From NCBI RefSeq assembly GCF_002088945.1, contig NZ_NCSU01000007.1, positions 806,001 to 870,000 of the forward strand: a DNA stretch of 64,000 nucleotides, in the 5' to 3' direction. The DNA is from Henriciella pelagia (lineage in GTDB: Bacteria > Pseudomonadota > Alphaproteobacteria > Caulobacterales > Hyphomonadaceae). The notes under the pieces are model-generated. The model saw nothing but the letters and a program-made list of their open reading frames with translations. It was not told the DNA's origin and made no database searches. Below, piece by piece: positions 53,522 to 61,800 of this stretch. Both the position numbers and the translations under genes were made by a program. Positions within the stretch are counted from its first letter, which is position 1. Each line of letters opens with the position of its first letter.

Positions 53522-54612
53522 TGGACTTCGGATTATCTCAGGACCAGCAGATGTTACGTGATGCGGTTGCCCGGTGTCTTGCGGACACCTGTCCGCTCGA
53601 TCATGTCCGCGAATGCGCCGAACTGGACAACCCATACAGCGACAAAGTGCTCGGCGCCGTTCAGGACCTGGGCATTCCAGGGATGCTCGTACCTGAAGAG
53701 CATGGCGGCCTCGGCATGACCCTTCTAGACGCTGCCATAGTTGCCGAACAGCTCGCCTATGTGATCGCGCCAGTGCCTTTTCTCGCCAGTCATGTACTTG
53801 CGCCTATCGCGCTAAGCGAGGCCGGTAGCGAAGAGCAAAAAGCGCAATGGCTACCGAAGATCGCGAACGGCGAGGCCCGTATCGCTGTCGCGATTTCCGA
53901 GACGGTCGAGGCGCGCGACGGGGCGGGCGTTTCCTTTACTGGTGGGAAGCTCAGCGGCACCGCCCTGTTTTGCCTGGATTTCGAGGGAGCTGACGCTTAC
54001 ATCGTAGCTGACGTGAGCGGCAGGCTGCACCTCGTTACTGCCGACGCCCTCAAACTGGAGACGATCCGGCTGACGACCATTGATCGCACCCGCAGTGTCG
54101 GGGAATTGCGTTTCGAACAGACAGAGGCAGAACCGCTTGTTGACGATAACGGCGCGACAACGGCCCGGTTGCGCGATGCGGGCCGTGTGATCTTAGCTGC
54201 TGACAGCCTGGGCGCGGGCCAGGCCATGATCGAAAAGGCTGTCGATTATTCTGGACAGCGCGAACAGTTTGGCCGGCTAATCGGCAGTTTCCAGGCCGTC
54301 AAGCACATGTGCGCGGAGATGGCCGCACGTCATGAGCCATGCCGCTCGCTTGTCTGGTATGCGGCCCACGCCTTCGATTCGATACCGGAGGATGCATCCA
54401 TTTTCGCCTGCCATGCCAAATCACACACAGGCGAAGTCCATCGCTTTGTCGCCCGCACCTCCACCGAAGTGCATGGCGGAATGGGATTTACGGACCTGAT
54501 GGGTCTTCATTACTGGTTCAAACGTATTGGCTTCGACCGGCAAGCGCTTGGAGGCCCCGAAACGGTGCGGGCCGAAGTGGCAGTCCTACAAGGTTGGATA
54601 AAAGCCCCATAA
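53521..54612 (+). CDS. Acyl-CoA dehydrogenase, second subunit
   Basis: The protein is 363 aa from ATG 53521 (MDFGLSQDQQMLRDAVARCL), sharing one base with the upstream stop (TAATG). The ACAD fold is seen (EHGGLGMTLLDAAIVAEQLAY, GQREQFGRLIGSFQAVKHMCAEM, STEVHGGMGFTDLMGLHYWFKR). It lacks the full EPGAGSD-type FAD loop, having AISETVEARDG instead, as in the degenerate subunit of heteromeric ACADs. It is inferred to function only with the previous gene product. Confidence 0.9.
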   Translation: MDFGLSQDQQMLRDAVARCLADTCPLDHVRECAELDNPYSDKVLGAVQDLGIPGMLVPEEHGGLGMTLLDAAIVAEQLAYVIAPVPFLASHVLAPIALSEAGSEEQKAQWLPKIANGEARIAVAISETVEARDGAGVSFTGGKLSGTALFCLDFEGADAYIVADVSGRLHLVTADALKLETIRLTTIDRTRSVGELRFEQTEAEPLVDDNGATTARLRDAGRVILAADSLGAGQAMIEKAVDYSGQREQFGRLIGSFQAVKHMCAEMAARHEPCRSLVWYAAHAFDSIPEDASIFACHAKSHTGEVHRFVARTSTEVHGGMGFTDLMGLHYWFKRIGFDRQALGGPETVRAEVAVLQGWIKAP

Positions 54613-54665
54613 CAAAAAAAAATGGGTTGCGAAAGAAGCGGCCCAGACTTGAAGGGAGAAGGAAC

Positions 54666-56279
54666 ATTATTAACTGGAATCTCGGCGACATTCTCGACGC
54701 AATCGAACCCGCCATACCTCAGGACGCTCCTGCCCTGATACACGGCGACCGGATCGTCACCTGGCCTGAAATGGCCGCGCGTTCGAATAATGTCGCGCGT
54801 GCGTTGCGAAAGCGCGGAGCTTGCGATGGCGCCAAGGTGGCTTTCTATATGCGCAACCGCCCTGAATACGGTGAGCTGATGGCGGCCTGCTTTAAGGGAC
54901 GTTTGACTCATGTGAACATCAATTATCGCTATCGCCCCGAGGAAGTTTTTTACATTTTCAATGATTCTGACAGCGAGGTGATTGTTTACAGCTCGGAGTT
55001 CCGTGACTGTATCGTCGAACTCAAGGATCGACTTGAAAAAGTTCACACCTTCGTTGAAGTTGGCGACGCTTCGCAAATCGCACCTTTCGCAATCCCTTAT
55101 GAAACCCTCGCGCAGGAAGGCGATGGATCGGCTCTCGGCATCACGCGCTCGCCTGACGATTTGCTCTTCATTTATACCGGCGGCACGACAGGGATGCCCA
55201 AGGGCGTGATGTGGCGTCATGACGATATGCGCAAGGCGCAACTGGACGCCCAGAAGCTGCTCGGCCCCGTTCCGCAAACAATCGAGGAGAACGTCGCCCT
55301 GATCACCAGTCAAGGGCCTGGCAGACGCACGCTACCCTCCTGCCCGTTAATGCACGGGACCGGCTTCATCACTGCGATCGGCACGCTCATGTCGGGCGGT
55401 GCCATCGTGACTTTGTCGGACCCATCTTTCGATGCGATTGAATTGTGGGAGACGGTCGATACGCACCAGGTGGAAAGCATCTCAATTGTGGGCGACGCTT
55501 TTGCCAAACCGATGCTGCAGGCGCTGGACAATAATCCCGGTCGCTGGGACACGAGCAGCCTTGTCTCCATTGTTTCATCCGGCGTGATGTGGAGCAAAGA
55601 GGTCAAGGCTGGCCTGTGCAAGCATATCCCCCAAGTGGTGCTGATGGACAGTTTTGGCGCTTCCGAAGGGCTCGGCTTCGGCCTCTCCGTCACAACCGCA
55701 GAGGGGGGCACGAACACCGCGAAATTCGCGATCGGTGAATTCTGCGATGTCTTCGATGAAAACGACCAGAAAGTAACGCCGGGCAGCGGCGTACCGGGAT
55801 ATATCGCTCGCAAGGGCGCAATCCCGGCGGGTTATTACAAGGATCCCGAAAAGTCCGCCAAAACCTTCCGCACTATCGACGGGGTGCGCTATTCGATTCC
55901 AGGCGACTGGTGCACGGTCGAAGCCGATGGCAGCCTGACCCTGCTGGGCCGTGGCAGCGTGTGCATCAACACGGCTGGTGAAAAGGTCTATCCGGAAGAG
56001 GTCGAGGAAGTCCTCAAGACCCATCCCGCTATTGCTGACGCGCTGGTCGTGGGCGTGCCGAGTGAAAAATGGGGCCAGGCCGTCACCGCCGTCGTGCACC
56101 TGAGTGGCGACGTTGCATTCGACGAGCAAGGCGTCAAAGACCACGTGCGTCAGCAATTGGCCGGTTACAAAACGCCAAAGGCCATCCATCCAACGGAAAC
56201 AGCCCTGCGCGCATCCAACGGCAAGGCCGACTATGCAACAGCAAAAGCAATCGCCGAGCGCTTGACGGTCGCGTCATGA
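54666..56279 (+). CDS. Acyl-CoA synthetase (AMP-forming), probable AUU start
   Basis: The protein starts with I-I-N-W-N-L-G-D-I-L and is 537 aa if it begins at the ATT at 54666. No ATG, GTG or TTG stands at the expected N-terminus. A strong site (GAAGGGAGAAGG, 54651-54662) is well placed for the ATT codons; the nearest in-frame TTG (54627) lacks one. P-loop FIYTGGTTGMPKGVM, DSFGASEGLG and GEKVYPEEVEEVLKTHP are intact. It activates an acid, likely an opened-ring or side-chain product of the pathway. It ends in an ATGA overlap with the BVMO gene. Confidence 0.85.
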   Translation: MINWNLGDILDAIEPAIPQDAPALIHGDRIVTWPEMAARSNNVARALRKRGACDGAKVAFYMRNRPEYGELMAACFKGRLTHVNINYRYRPEEVFYIFNDSDSEVIVYSSEFRDCIVELKDRLEKVHTFVEVGDASQIAPFAIPYETLAQEGDGSALGITRSPDDLLFIYTGGTTGMPKGVMWRHDDMRKAQLDAQKLLGPVPQTIEENVALITSQGPGRRTLPSCPLMHGTGFITAIGTLMSGGAIVTLSDPSFDAIELWETVDTHQVESISIVGDAFAKPMLQALDNNPGRWDTSSLVSIVSSGVMWSKEVKAGLCKHIPQVVLMDSFGASEGLGFGLSVTTAEGGTNTAKFAIGEFCDVFDENDQKVTPGSGVPGYIARKGAIPAGYYKDPEKSAKTFRTIDGVRYSIPGDWCTVEADGSLTLLGRGSVCINTAGEKVYPEEVEEVLKTHPAIADALVVGVPSEKWGQAVTAVVHLSGDVAFDEQGVKDHVRQQLAGYKTPKAIHPTETALRASNGKADYATAKAIAERLTVAS

Positions 56280-57913
56280 GCAAGCGGGCTTCTCCTGATT
56301 ACGACGCCGTAATCGTCGGTGCCGGCTTCAGCGGGATCTACCTGTTACACAAGTTACGTAACGCCGGGTTCAACGTGTTGCTGGTGGATGCTGCGGCCGA
56401 GCCGGGCGGTATCTGGTATTGGAATTGCTATCCGGGCGCACGAGTGGATTCGCAGGTGCCGATCTACGAGTACTCAATACCTGAAGTGTGGAGATCATGG
56501 ACCTGGAGCGAACGATTTCCCGGATGGAAAGAGCTAAGAGCGTATTTCCAGCATGTTTGTAATACACTCAAGCTGTGGCCCATGATGCGCATGGGGGCAC
56601 GGGTCACAGGCGCGAACTATGAGCAAGAGGCGCAGCAATGGCACCTGCAACTCAACGGAGAGGAAACTGTTACGACACGGTTCCTCTTGCCCGCGATTGG
56701 TTTCGCATCAAAGCCGCATATCCCTGATTTTCCCGGCATTGAGGATTTCGAAGGCGAATGGTTTCACACGGCGCGCTGGCCACAACAGGGGGTCGATCTG
56801 AGCGGACGCAAGATTGCCTTGATCGGCACCGGGGCAAGCGGTGTGCAAGTCGCGCAGGAAGCCGCGAAGTCCGCATCGAAGCTGACACTATTTCAAAGAA
56901 CACCAATCCTGGCGCTGCCCATGCAGCAGCAAAAGCTGACAAAGGAAGGTCAGGAACGCGACAAGCAGGATTATGCCGCTATCTTCGAAGCGCGCAAACA
57001 GACCCGCGGAGGGTTCGAATCTCAATCGCTGGACGTTTCGGCGCTCGAAGTTGACGAGAAAGAGCGCAAGGCACACTTCGAATATCTGTGGCAGAAAGGC
57101 GGCCTCAGGTTCTGGTATCACAATTTCTCCGACCTGCTGATCAATCGCGAAGCGAACCGCTACGCCTATGATTTCTGGCGAGACAAGGTTCGCGCCAGGA
57201 TCTCCGACCCCAATCTTGTTGAACTGCTCGCGCCTTCCGAACCACCCCATCCATTCGGCACGAAGAGACCTTCGCTCGAGCAGTGTTATTACGAGATTTT
57301 CGCGCAGGATAATGTCGATCTGGTCGATCTGAAGGCAACCCCCATCACCCGGATCAAACCGCACGCGATAGAGACCGCTGGCGGCGAGGTGGAATGCGAC
57401 CTCATCGTTTACGCCACCGGCTTCGATGCCGGGCGAGGCGGCATGGTCGATATGAACATCACGGGGACGAACGACCTTTCTGTTTCACAAGCTTGGGAAG
57501 ACGGGTTACGCGCCTATCTCGGCATGGCGATAGCAGACTTTCCAAACATGCTGTTTGCATACGGTCCACTTAGCCCGTCAGGTTTCTCGAACGGCCCAAC
57601 CAGCGCAGAGATACAGGGTGACTGGATTTGCGACTTTCTTGTCTGGATGCGAGACAATGACAGTCATCAATTCGAAGCCAGTGCGACCGCAGAAGCGGGC
57701 TGGACAGAAATGGTGGCACAGGCTGGCGCAATGACCCTGTTTCCCGAAGCGAATTCCTGGTACATGGGCGCAAATATCCCTGGCAGGAAGCGTCAGCTGA
57801 TCAACTTTCCAAGCGTGTCTGGATATGTCGCACTCTGCGAAGATGTAGCGAATGACGGGTATCGCGGCTTCATCATCGACAAACACACCAGCAACGAACA
57901 GATGATGGAATGA
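56276..57913 (+). CDS. Baeyer-Villiger monooxygenase (flavin-containing, type I)
   Basis: The protein is 545 aa from ATG 56276. GAGFSG (15-20) binds FAD, GTGASG (184-189) binds NADPH, and between them the diagnostic BVMO fingerprint FxGxxxHxxxW is complete (FEGEWFHTARW, 158-168). The YPGARVDSQVPIYEYS block is that of cyclohexanone/steroid monooxygenases. It inserts oxygen next to a ketone to give an ester or lactone, which the following hydrolase could open. Confidence 0.95.
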   Translation: MSKRASPDYDAVIVGAGFSGIYLLHKLRNAGFNVLLVDAAAEPGGIWYWNCYPGARVDSQVPIYEYSIPEVWRSWTWSERFPGWKELRAYFQHVCNTLKLWPMMRMGARVTGANYEQEAQQWHLQLNGEETVTTRFLLPAIGFASKPHIPDFPGIEDFEGEWFHTARWPQQGVDLSGRKIALIGTGASGVQVAQEAAKSASKLTLFQRTPILALPMQQQKLTKEGQERDKQDYAAIFEARKQTRGGFESQSLDVSALEVDEKERKAHFEYLWQKGGLRFWYHNFSDLLINREANRYAYDFWRDKVRARISDPNLVELLAPSEPPHPFGTKRPSLEQCYYEIFAQDNVDLVDLKATPITRIKPHAIETAGGEVECDLIVYATGFDAGRGGMVDMNITGTNDLSVSQAWEDGLRAYLGMAIADFPNMLFAYGPLSPSGFSNGPTSAEIQGDWICDFLVWMRDNDSHQFEASATAEAGWTEMVAQAGAMTLFPEANSWYMGANIPGRKRQLINFPSVSGYVALCEDVANDGYRGFIIDKHTSNEQMME

Positions 57914-58905
57914 ATATATTGACGAAAGTGACAGATTTTCCCGACGATATCAGCTCTGTCTGGGCCGGCGATGGTTCGCATCTGCCGGAATGGTTTGTGT
58001 CGGCCCTGAAAGTGCCGCGCGAGGAAGGTTATGAAGAGATCGACAATGCGAAAGTGCATTACTTTCGCTGGGGCGATCGCGGCAAGCCGAAAGTGCTTAT
58101 GACACATGGCTTTCTCTCCCACGCGCGCTGCTTTGCCTTCATCGCTCCGTTCCTCGCCGACGACTATGACGTGGTCGCGTTCGACCTTGCCGGCATGGGC
58201 GACTCGGAGATGCGTGGGCAGGCCGATCCAGAAGCGAGAGGGCGCGAATTTGTTGAGATTGCTGAGGCGCTCAATCTGTTCGCGGATGGCCACAAACCCA
58301 CCATCATTGCGCACAGTTTCGGTTCCGGCGCAGCGCTCACTGCCGTGACGCAGTCGCCCGATCGGTTTTCCGGGGTTGTGATTTGCGATCTCATGGTCTT
58401 GCGCGCGGAGGTCCTGAAGCAATATTGGAACCAACGCCGTTCCAGCCCGGGGTCAGGTGACCCTGACAAGCCCAAGCGGTCTTATGCGAGCTATGAAGAG
58501 GCGCGCAAAAGATACGTCCTCTCCCCGCCCCAACCCGTCGGCGAGCCTTTCCTTCTGGATTACATGGCGTATCATTCTATGCGGCGCTGCGGAGATAACT
58601 GGACATGGAAATTCACACCCGAAGTGTTCCGGCGAAGCAATAAGTCGGAAGAATGGCTTACGATCGGCCAGCGACTCGTGAGTACGCCGGGTCGCAAGAC
58701 CATTGTTCATGGTGCCAAGAGCCAGCTCTTTACCAAGGATTCGGCTGACTACATCCGTGAGCTGGGGGGGGGTGACATTCCTATCATCGCCGTTCCTGAA
58801 GCACGCCATCATTTGATGCTCGATCAGCCATTGGCTTTCGCAACCGCACTCCTGAGCATCCTGCACCTATGGGATAATCAGGAACCTCGCCCTTCGTGCC
58901 GCTGA
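57910..58905 (+). CDS. Alpha/beta hydrolase (probable esterase/lactonase)
   Basis: The protein is 331 aa with an ATGA overlap to the BVMO gene. HGFLSHARCFAFIAPFLADDYDVVAFDLAGMGDSE and the elbow AHSFGSGAAL give oxyanion and nucleophile, and PEARHHLMLDQPLAF the His. The coupling to a BVMO gene suggests it cleaves the ester or lactone made by that enzyme. Last gene of the operon, 82 bases before the IS. Confidence 0.9.
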   Translation: MNILTKVTDFPDDISSVWAGDGSHLPEWFVSALKVPREEGYEEIDNAKVHYFRWGDRGKPKVLMTHGFLSHARCFAFIAPFLADDYDVVAFDLAGMGDSEMRGQADPEARGREFVEIAEALNLFADGHKPTIIAHSFGSGAALTAVTQSPDRFSGVVICDLMVLRAEVLKQYWNQRRSSPGSGDPDKPKRSYASYEEARKRYVLSPPQPVGEPFLLDYMAYHSMRRCGDNWTWKFTPEVFRRSNKSEEWLTIGQRLVSTPGRKTIVHGAKSQLFTKDSADYIRELGGGDIPIIAVPEARHHLMLDQPLAFATALLSILHLWDNQEPRPSCR

Positions 58906-59035
58906 GCTAGGTTCGAAGTCCAATGCGCAATGTATCGGGTTGGCTCAACCCATGGTGAACGGCGTCTCCAGAAAAAGCGGCAGAAATTGACCTGAGGCCT
59001 TCCGCTCCCTCACTTATTTCGAGAGTCTGACCCTT

Positions 59036-59905
59036 TCATAGTCCAAGGTTTGAGGTCTGGCGAACGCGCCGGGAGCGGAGCCCCCGACAAGCTCGAGTGA
59101 CCGGCGCGCCGCGGGCGGGCGTCAGCCCGCCCAGCGATGAGTGAGGCCGGTGATGGTTGTAGTCGTGTCGCCAACGTCCCAGCACCTTCCTGGCATGCGC
59201 GAGACTGTCGAACACTTCCTCGTTCAGACATTCGTCGCGGAGCTTTCCGTTGAAGCTTTCGACGAAGCCATTCTGCTGCGGCTTTCCCGGCGCGATATAG
59301 TGCCAGGCGATGCCAGTTTCGTTCTGCCATTCCAGGATGGCCCGTGAGGTCAGCTCAGTGCCGTTGTCAGAGACGATGGTTTCCGGCCGGCCATAAAGAC
59401 GGATGCAGCGATCGAGCTCCCGCGCCACACGTGCGCCTGACAGGGAGGTGTCGGCCACCAGCGCCAGGCATTCTCTTGTGTAGTCGTCGGTCACGTTCAG
59501 CATGCGGAACCGCCGTGCCGGACCGAAGACATCCGAGACGAAGTCGAGGCTCCAGCGCTGCGATGGGCCGTCCGGAACAGGCATCGGCGCACGCGTCCCG
59601 TCGCCATTGTCGCCCGGACCAATGGCGCGCCAATGACGACCGCGCTTGCGGCCCCGTCGCCGTTTCACGGCCAGGCCTTCTTCCCTGTAGAGACGCCTCA
59701 GCTTCTTCTGGTTCATCGCGATACCTTCGCGTTCAAGCATCAGGCCGATGCGGCGATAGCCGAACCGGCGGCGCGTCGCTGCGATCTCGCGCATGCGGGT
59801 CCGGATCTCCGGATTGTCCGGCTCCGCTTCTCGCCTGACAGTCTTCGGATCGACGCTGACCAGCCGGCAGGCGCGGCGCTGGTAGATGTCGTAGGTCTCG
59901 ATCAC
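59036..59905 (-). CDS. IS3-family transposase OrfB (DDE integrase catalytic domain)
   Basis: The ORF is 289 aa as an independent frame. It holds the HTH_21 region ([16 protein letters not shown]) and the DDE residues: [22 protein letters not shown] and [18 protein letters not shown]. It is normally made as an OrfAB fusion by -1 frameshifting from orfA at the GGGAAAG stretch (59947-59953, minus strand). In that frame the fusion reads on through [21 protein letters not shown]. Confidence 0.93.
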   Translation of the reverse strand: MIETYDIYQRRACRLVSVDPKTVRREAEPDNPEIRTRMREIAATRRRFGYRRIGLMLEREGIAMNQKKLRRLYREEGLAVKRRRGRKRGRHWRAIGPGDNGDGTRAPMPVPDGPSQRWSLDFVSDVFGPARRFRMLNVTDDYTRECLALVADTSLSGARVARELDRCIRLYGRPETIVSDNGTELTSRAILEWQNETGIAWHYIAPGKPQQNGFVESFNGKLRDECLNEEVFDSLAHARKVLGRWRHDYNHHRPHSSLGGLTPARGAPVTRACRGLRSRRVRQTSNLGL

Positions 59906-59940
59906 CTTCAGCGCGGCATCCCGCTTCGCATGGGGCGTCG

Positions 59941-60204
59941 TCAGGACTTTCCCAGAAGGTCTTTCGGGAGCGAGTTGTCGAGCATGCTGTCGGCCAGAAG
60001 CTTCTTAAGCCGTGCATTCTCGGTCTCCAGCGTCTTCAGCTTGCGGGCATCAGATACGTCCATGCCGCCGAACTTCGCCTTCCATTTATAGAAGGTGGCC
60101 GAGCTGACGCCATGACGCCGGCAGACCTCCGCCGTCGACATGCCGCGCTCCTGCTCAGCTAGAATCGCGATGATCTGTTCTTCCGTGAATTTGCTCTTGC
60201 GCAT
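59941..60204 (-). CDS. IS3-family transposase OrfA (HTH protein)
   Basis: The protein is 87 aa: [47 protein letters not shown] is the Tnp_1 helix-turn-helix, followed by a leucine-zipper-like coiled coil ([19 protein letters not shown]). It recognises the IS ends and provides the N-terminal part of OrfAB. Confidence 0.93.
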   Translation of the reverse strand: MRKSKFTEEQIIAILAEQERGMSTAEVCRRHGVSSATFYKWKAKFGGMDVSDARKLKTLETENARLKKLLADSMLDNSLPKDLLGKS

Positions 60205-60265
60205 TGTCTGTCTCCATAATGACAGACTCTCAATTCAAATGCGGGACCAATCGGGGCTCAGGTCA

Positions 60266-60581
60266 AAACTGCCGAGTCTGATATGCGGCTCGACTCATGT
60301 CGATGGGTTAGGCAAAGCCTCTGCTTGCAATGTTTTTGATGTCGTGCTCGCTGCAGGAAAATCTATGCACATGACGTTTGACTTGCGCGTTTGCAGTTAC
60401 CAGTCGCCTGCTGTTCGGAGAATATCGGACGCGTCATTCAGCCAGACATTGCTTGCGGTCGGTATTCAGACTTCCTTTTGTGTGATGGTCATGCGTTGCA
60501 GAAGAGTCCACATTGAATAGGTCAGATTCAGCTGTTTTGGGTGGCGAAATACTATTTGGTTCGGGCAGCTTGTGTTATTTC
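60266..60581. other. Gene-free stretch between IS and TetR gene
   Basis: About 315 bases. No frame with a ribosome site or recognisable product; low G+C. It may be the remains of the sequence interrupted by the IS. Confidence 0.45.
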
Positions 60582-61202
60582 TCATTCCTTCATTCGTTGT
60601 TCGACGAAGTCGGTCACAGTCATATTTAACGCGACGGCGCAAAACTGATCTGAAGCTGTTTCCCATTCGAGTTTTGAATTCTCTTTATGCCAGACTGGCG
60701 ACCAGTTGAGTGCGGCGATCATGGCGCGCCGACAGTATTCCGGATCACTCTTGAGGTGCCGATGTTTTTTCAGATTTGTCAATTCGTCCATCCAGATGTT
60801 GCGATATCGCTCATTGATGGAGCGCAAACGGGATCGCGCGCTTTGAGGCAGGGAGCCCCACTCACGAAAGGATACTTTATGCGCATCGCCTGGCGGTCCG
60901 TTGAGCGCACGCAAGTGTGACAGAACCAATCCATGGAACCGCGAGAGCGGCCCTGTTAACTCCGATAGTTGCTCTTCAACAATGGACAGACCGCTGGTCA
61001 TTCCGTGTTCGATAACCGCCTCAAGGAGCTGTTCCTTGCTATCAAAATGATAGAAAATACTGCCAGATGTAATCCCGATTTCCTCGGCGATATTGCGAAC
61101 GGTTGTTCGCTGAAATCCCAGTTTGTTGAACAATTGCGCCGACGCGTTGATTAGCTCGTCTCGCATCGCAACGGTATTTTTCGTTTTTTTGGGCCGAGCC
61201 AT
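60582..61202 (-). CDS. TetR family transcriptional regulator
   Basis: The start is ATG 61202 (MARPKKTKNTVAMRDELINASAQLFNKLG); 61217 is an alternative. 206 aa. The TetR_N helix-turn-helix reads GFQRTTVRNIAEEIGITSGSIFYHFDSKEQLLEAVIE. The C-terminal ligand domain, near KVSFREWGSLPQSARSRLRSI, is like the fatty-acid/steroid-responsive KstR2-like group. It may control the second TonB receptor or the catabolic genes. Confidence 0.88.
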   Translation of the reverse strand: MARPKKTKNTVAMRDELINASAQLFNKLGFQRTTVRNIAEEIGITSGSIFYHFDSKEQLLEAVIEHGMTSGLSIVEEQLSELTGPLSRFHGLVLSHLRALNGPPGDAHKVSFREWGSLPQSARSRLRSINERYRNIWMDELTNLKKHRHLKSDPEYCRRAMIAALNWSPVWHKENSKLEWETASDQFCAVALNMTVTDFVEQRMKE

Positions 61203-61284
61203 CTCGTAATCCTTCAAAGTTCAGAGGCTTTTTTGCAAATCGAATAGTTTATAAATATTGACCCGGCCCCGTGATCCGGGCCGT

Positions 61285-61606
61285 TCATTCGGAGAGTCTG
61301 TTCGCCTTTTGCTTTGAGAAGGACTGTACCATTCCGGGTTGGAGTTTCCCGGCTTTCATCAGTCGGCTGGACTGGATGACGGCCGGGTGATTCATCAGCG
61401 CTTGCGGGGCTTTGTTTCCAATCACGCTATGAGGTCGTAGCTGATTATAGGCTACACGCCAAGCCTCCAGCTTTTTCCTTGGGTCTGGCAGGTTCATGAA
61501 CCAGTGCGCATCCAGGCACCCCGACCTGAGCCGGCCGTTGAATGCCTCAATGAACGCATTGTCCGTCGGTTTGCCGGGGCGGTCGAAGTCGAGAACGACG
61601 CCCCTT
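61285..61606 (-). pseudogene. IS3-family transposase OrfB, C-terminal fragment
   Basis: The minus-strand frame from about 61606 reads GVVLDFDRPGKPTDNAFIEAFNGRLR, then CLDAHWFMNLPDPRKKLEAWRVAYNQLRPHSVIGNKAPQALMN: the end of an IS407-like OrfB with the DDE Glu. The first two-thirds and orfA are missing; the frame continues upstream into unrelated sequence. It differs from the complete IS at 59 kb, so it is a second, older insertion. Confidence 0.85.
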
Positions 61607-61800
61607 GAAAATAACCGCAGTTCGCGACGAGTGCTCCTGCATACGCGAAAAAGCGAAACTCTTCGCCGAAAATTCTGCGAAGGGTTATTGACAAGCCGCA
61701 GCACAAAAACTAAGCAAGCGCTTGATCAAAACAAGTCAACCTTTATAAAAGCTAAATTCAACTTGTGAACTTCACAATCGCAAGCCGGGAGGGTAGAAAA

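Larger units (their letters stand above)
58988..60265 (-). mobile_element. Complete IS3-family insertion sequence
   Basis: The ends are inverted: TGACCTGAG at 58988 and CTCAGGTCA ending at 60265, with further matches inside (GAGAGTCTG about 30 bases in from each end). The 1.28-kb unit holds orfA and orfB transcribed right to left. Flanks are A-rich (AAAT left, AAAA right), so a target duplication is possible but not clean. It separates the catabolic operon from the TetR gene. Confidence 0.88.

Noticed and set aside
60140..60520. 126-aa plus frame across the IS right end
   Set aside because: It crosses the IS boundary and is antisense to orfA, so it cannot be an original gene.
61248..61749. 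TTTATAAA present before the TetR gene and again before the second TonB receptor, as a shared operator
   Set aside because: An 8-base A/T palindrome in A/T-rich DNA is too common to support a regulatory claim.
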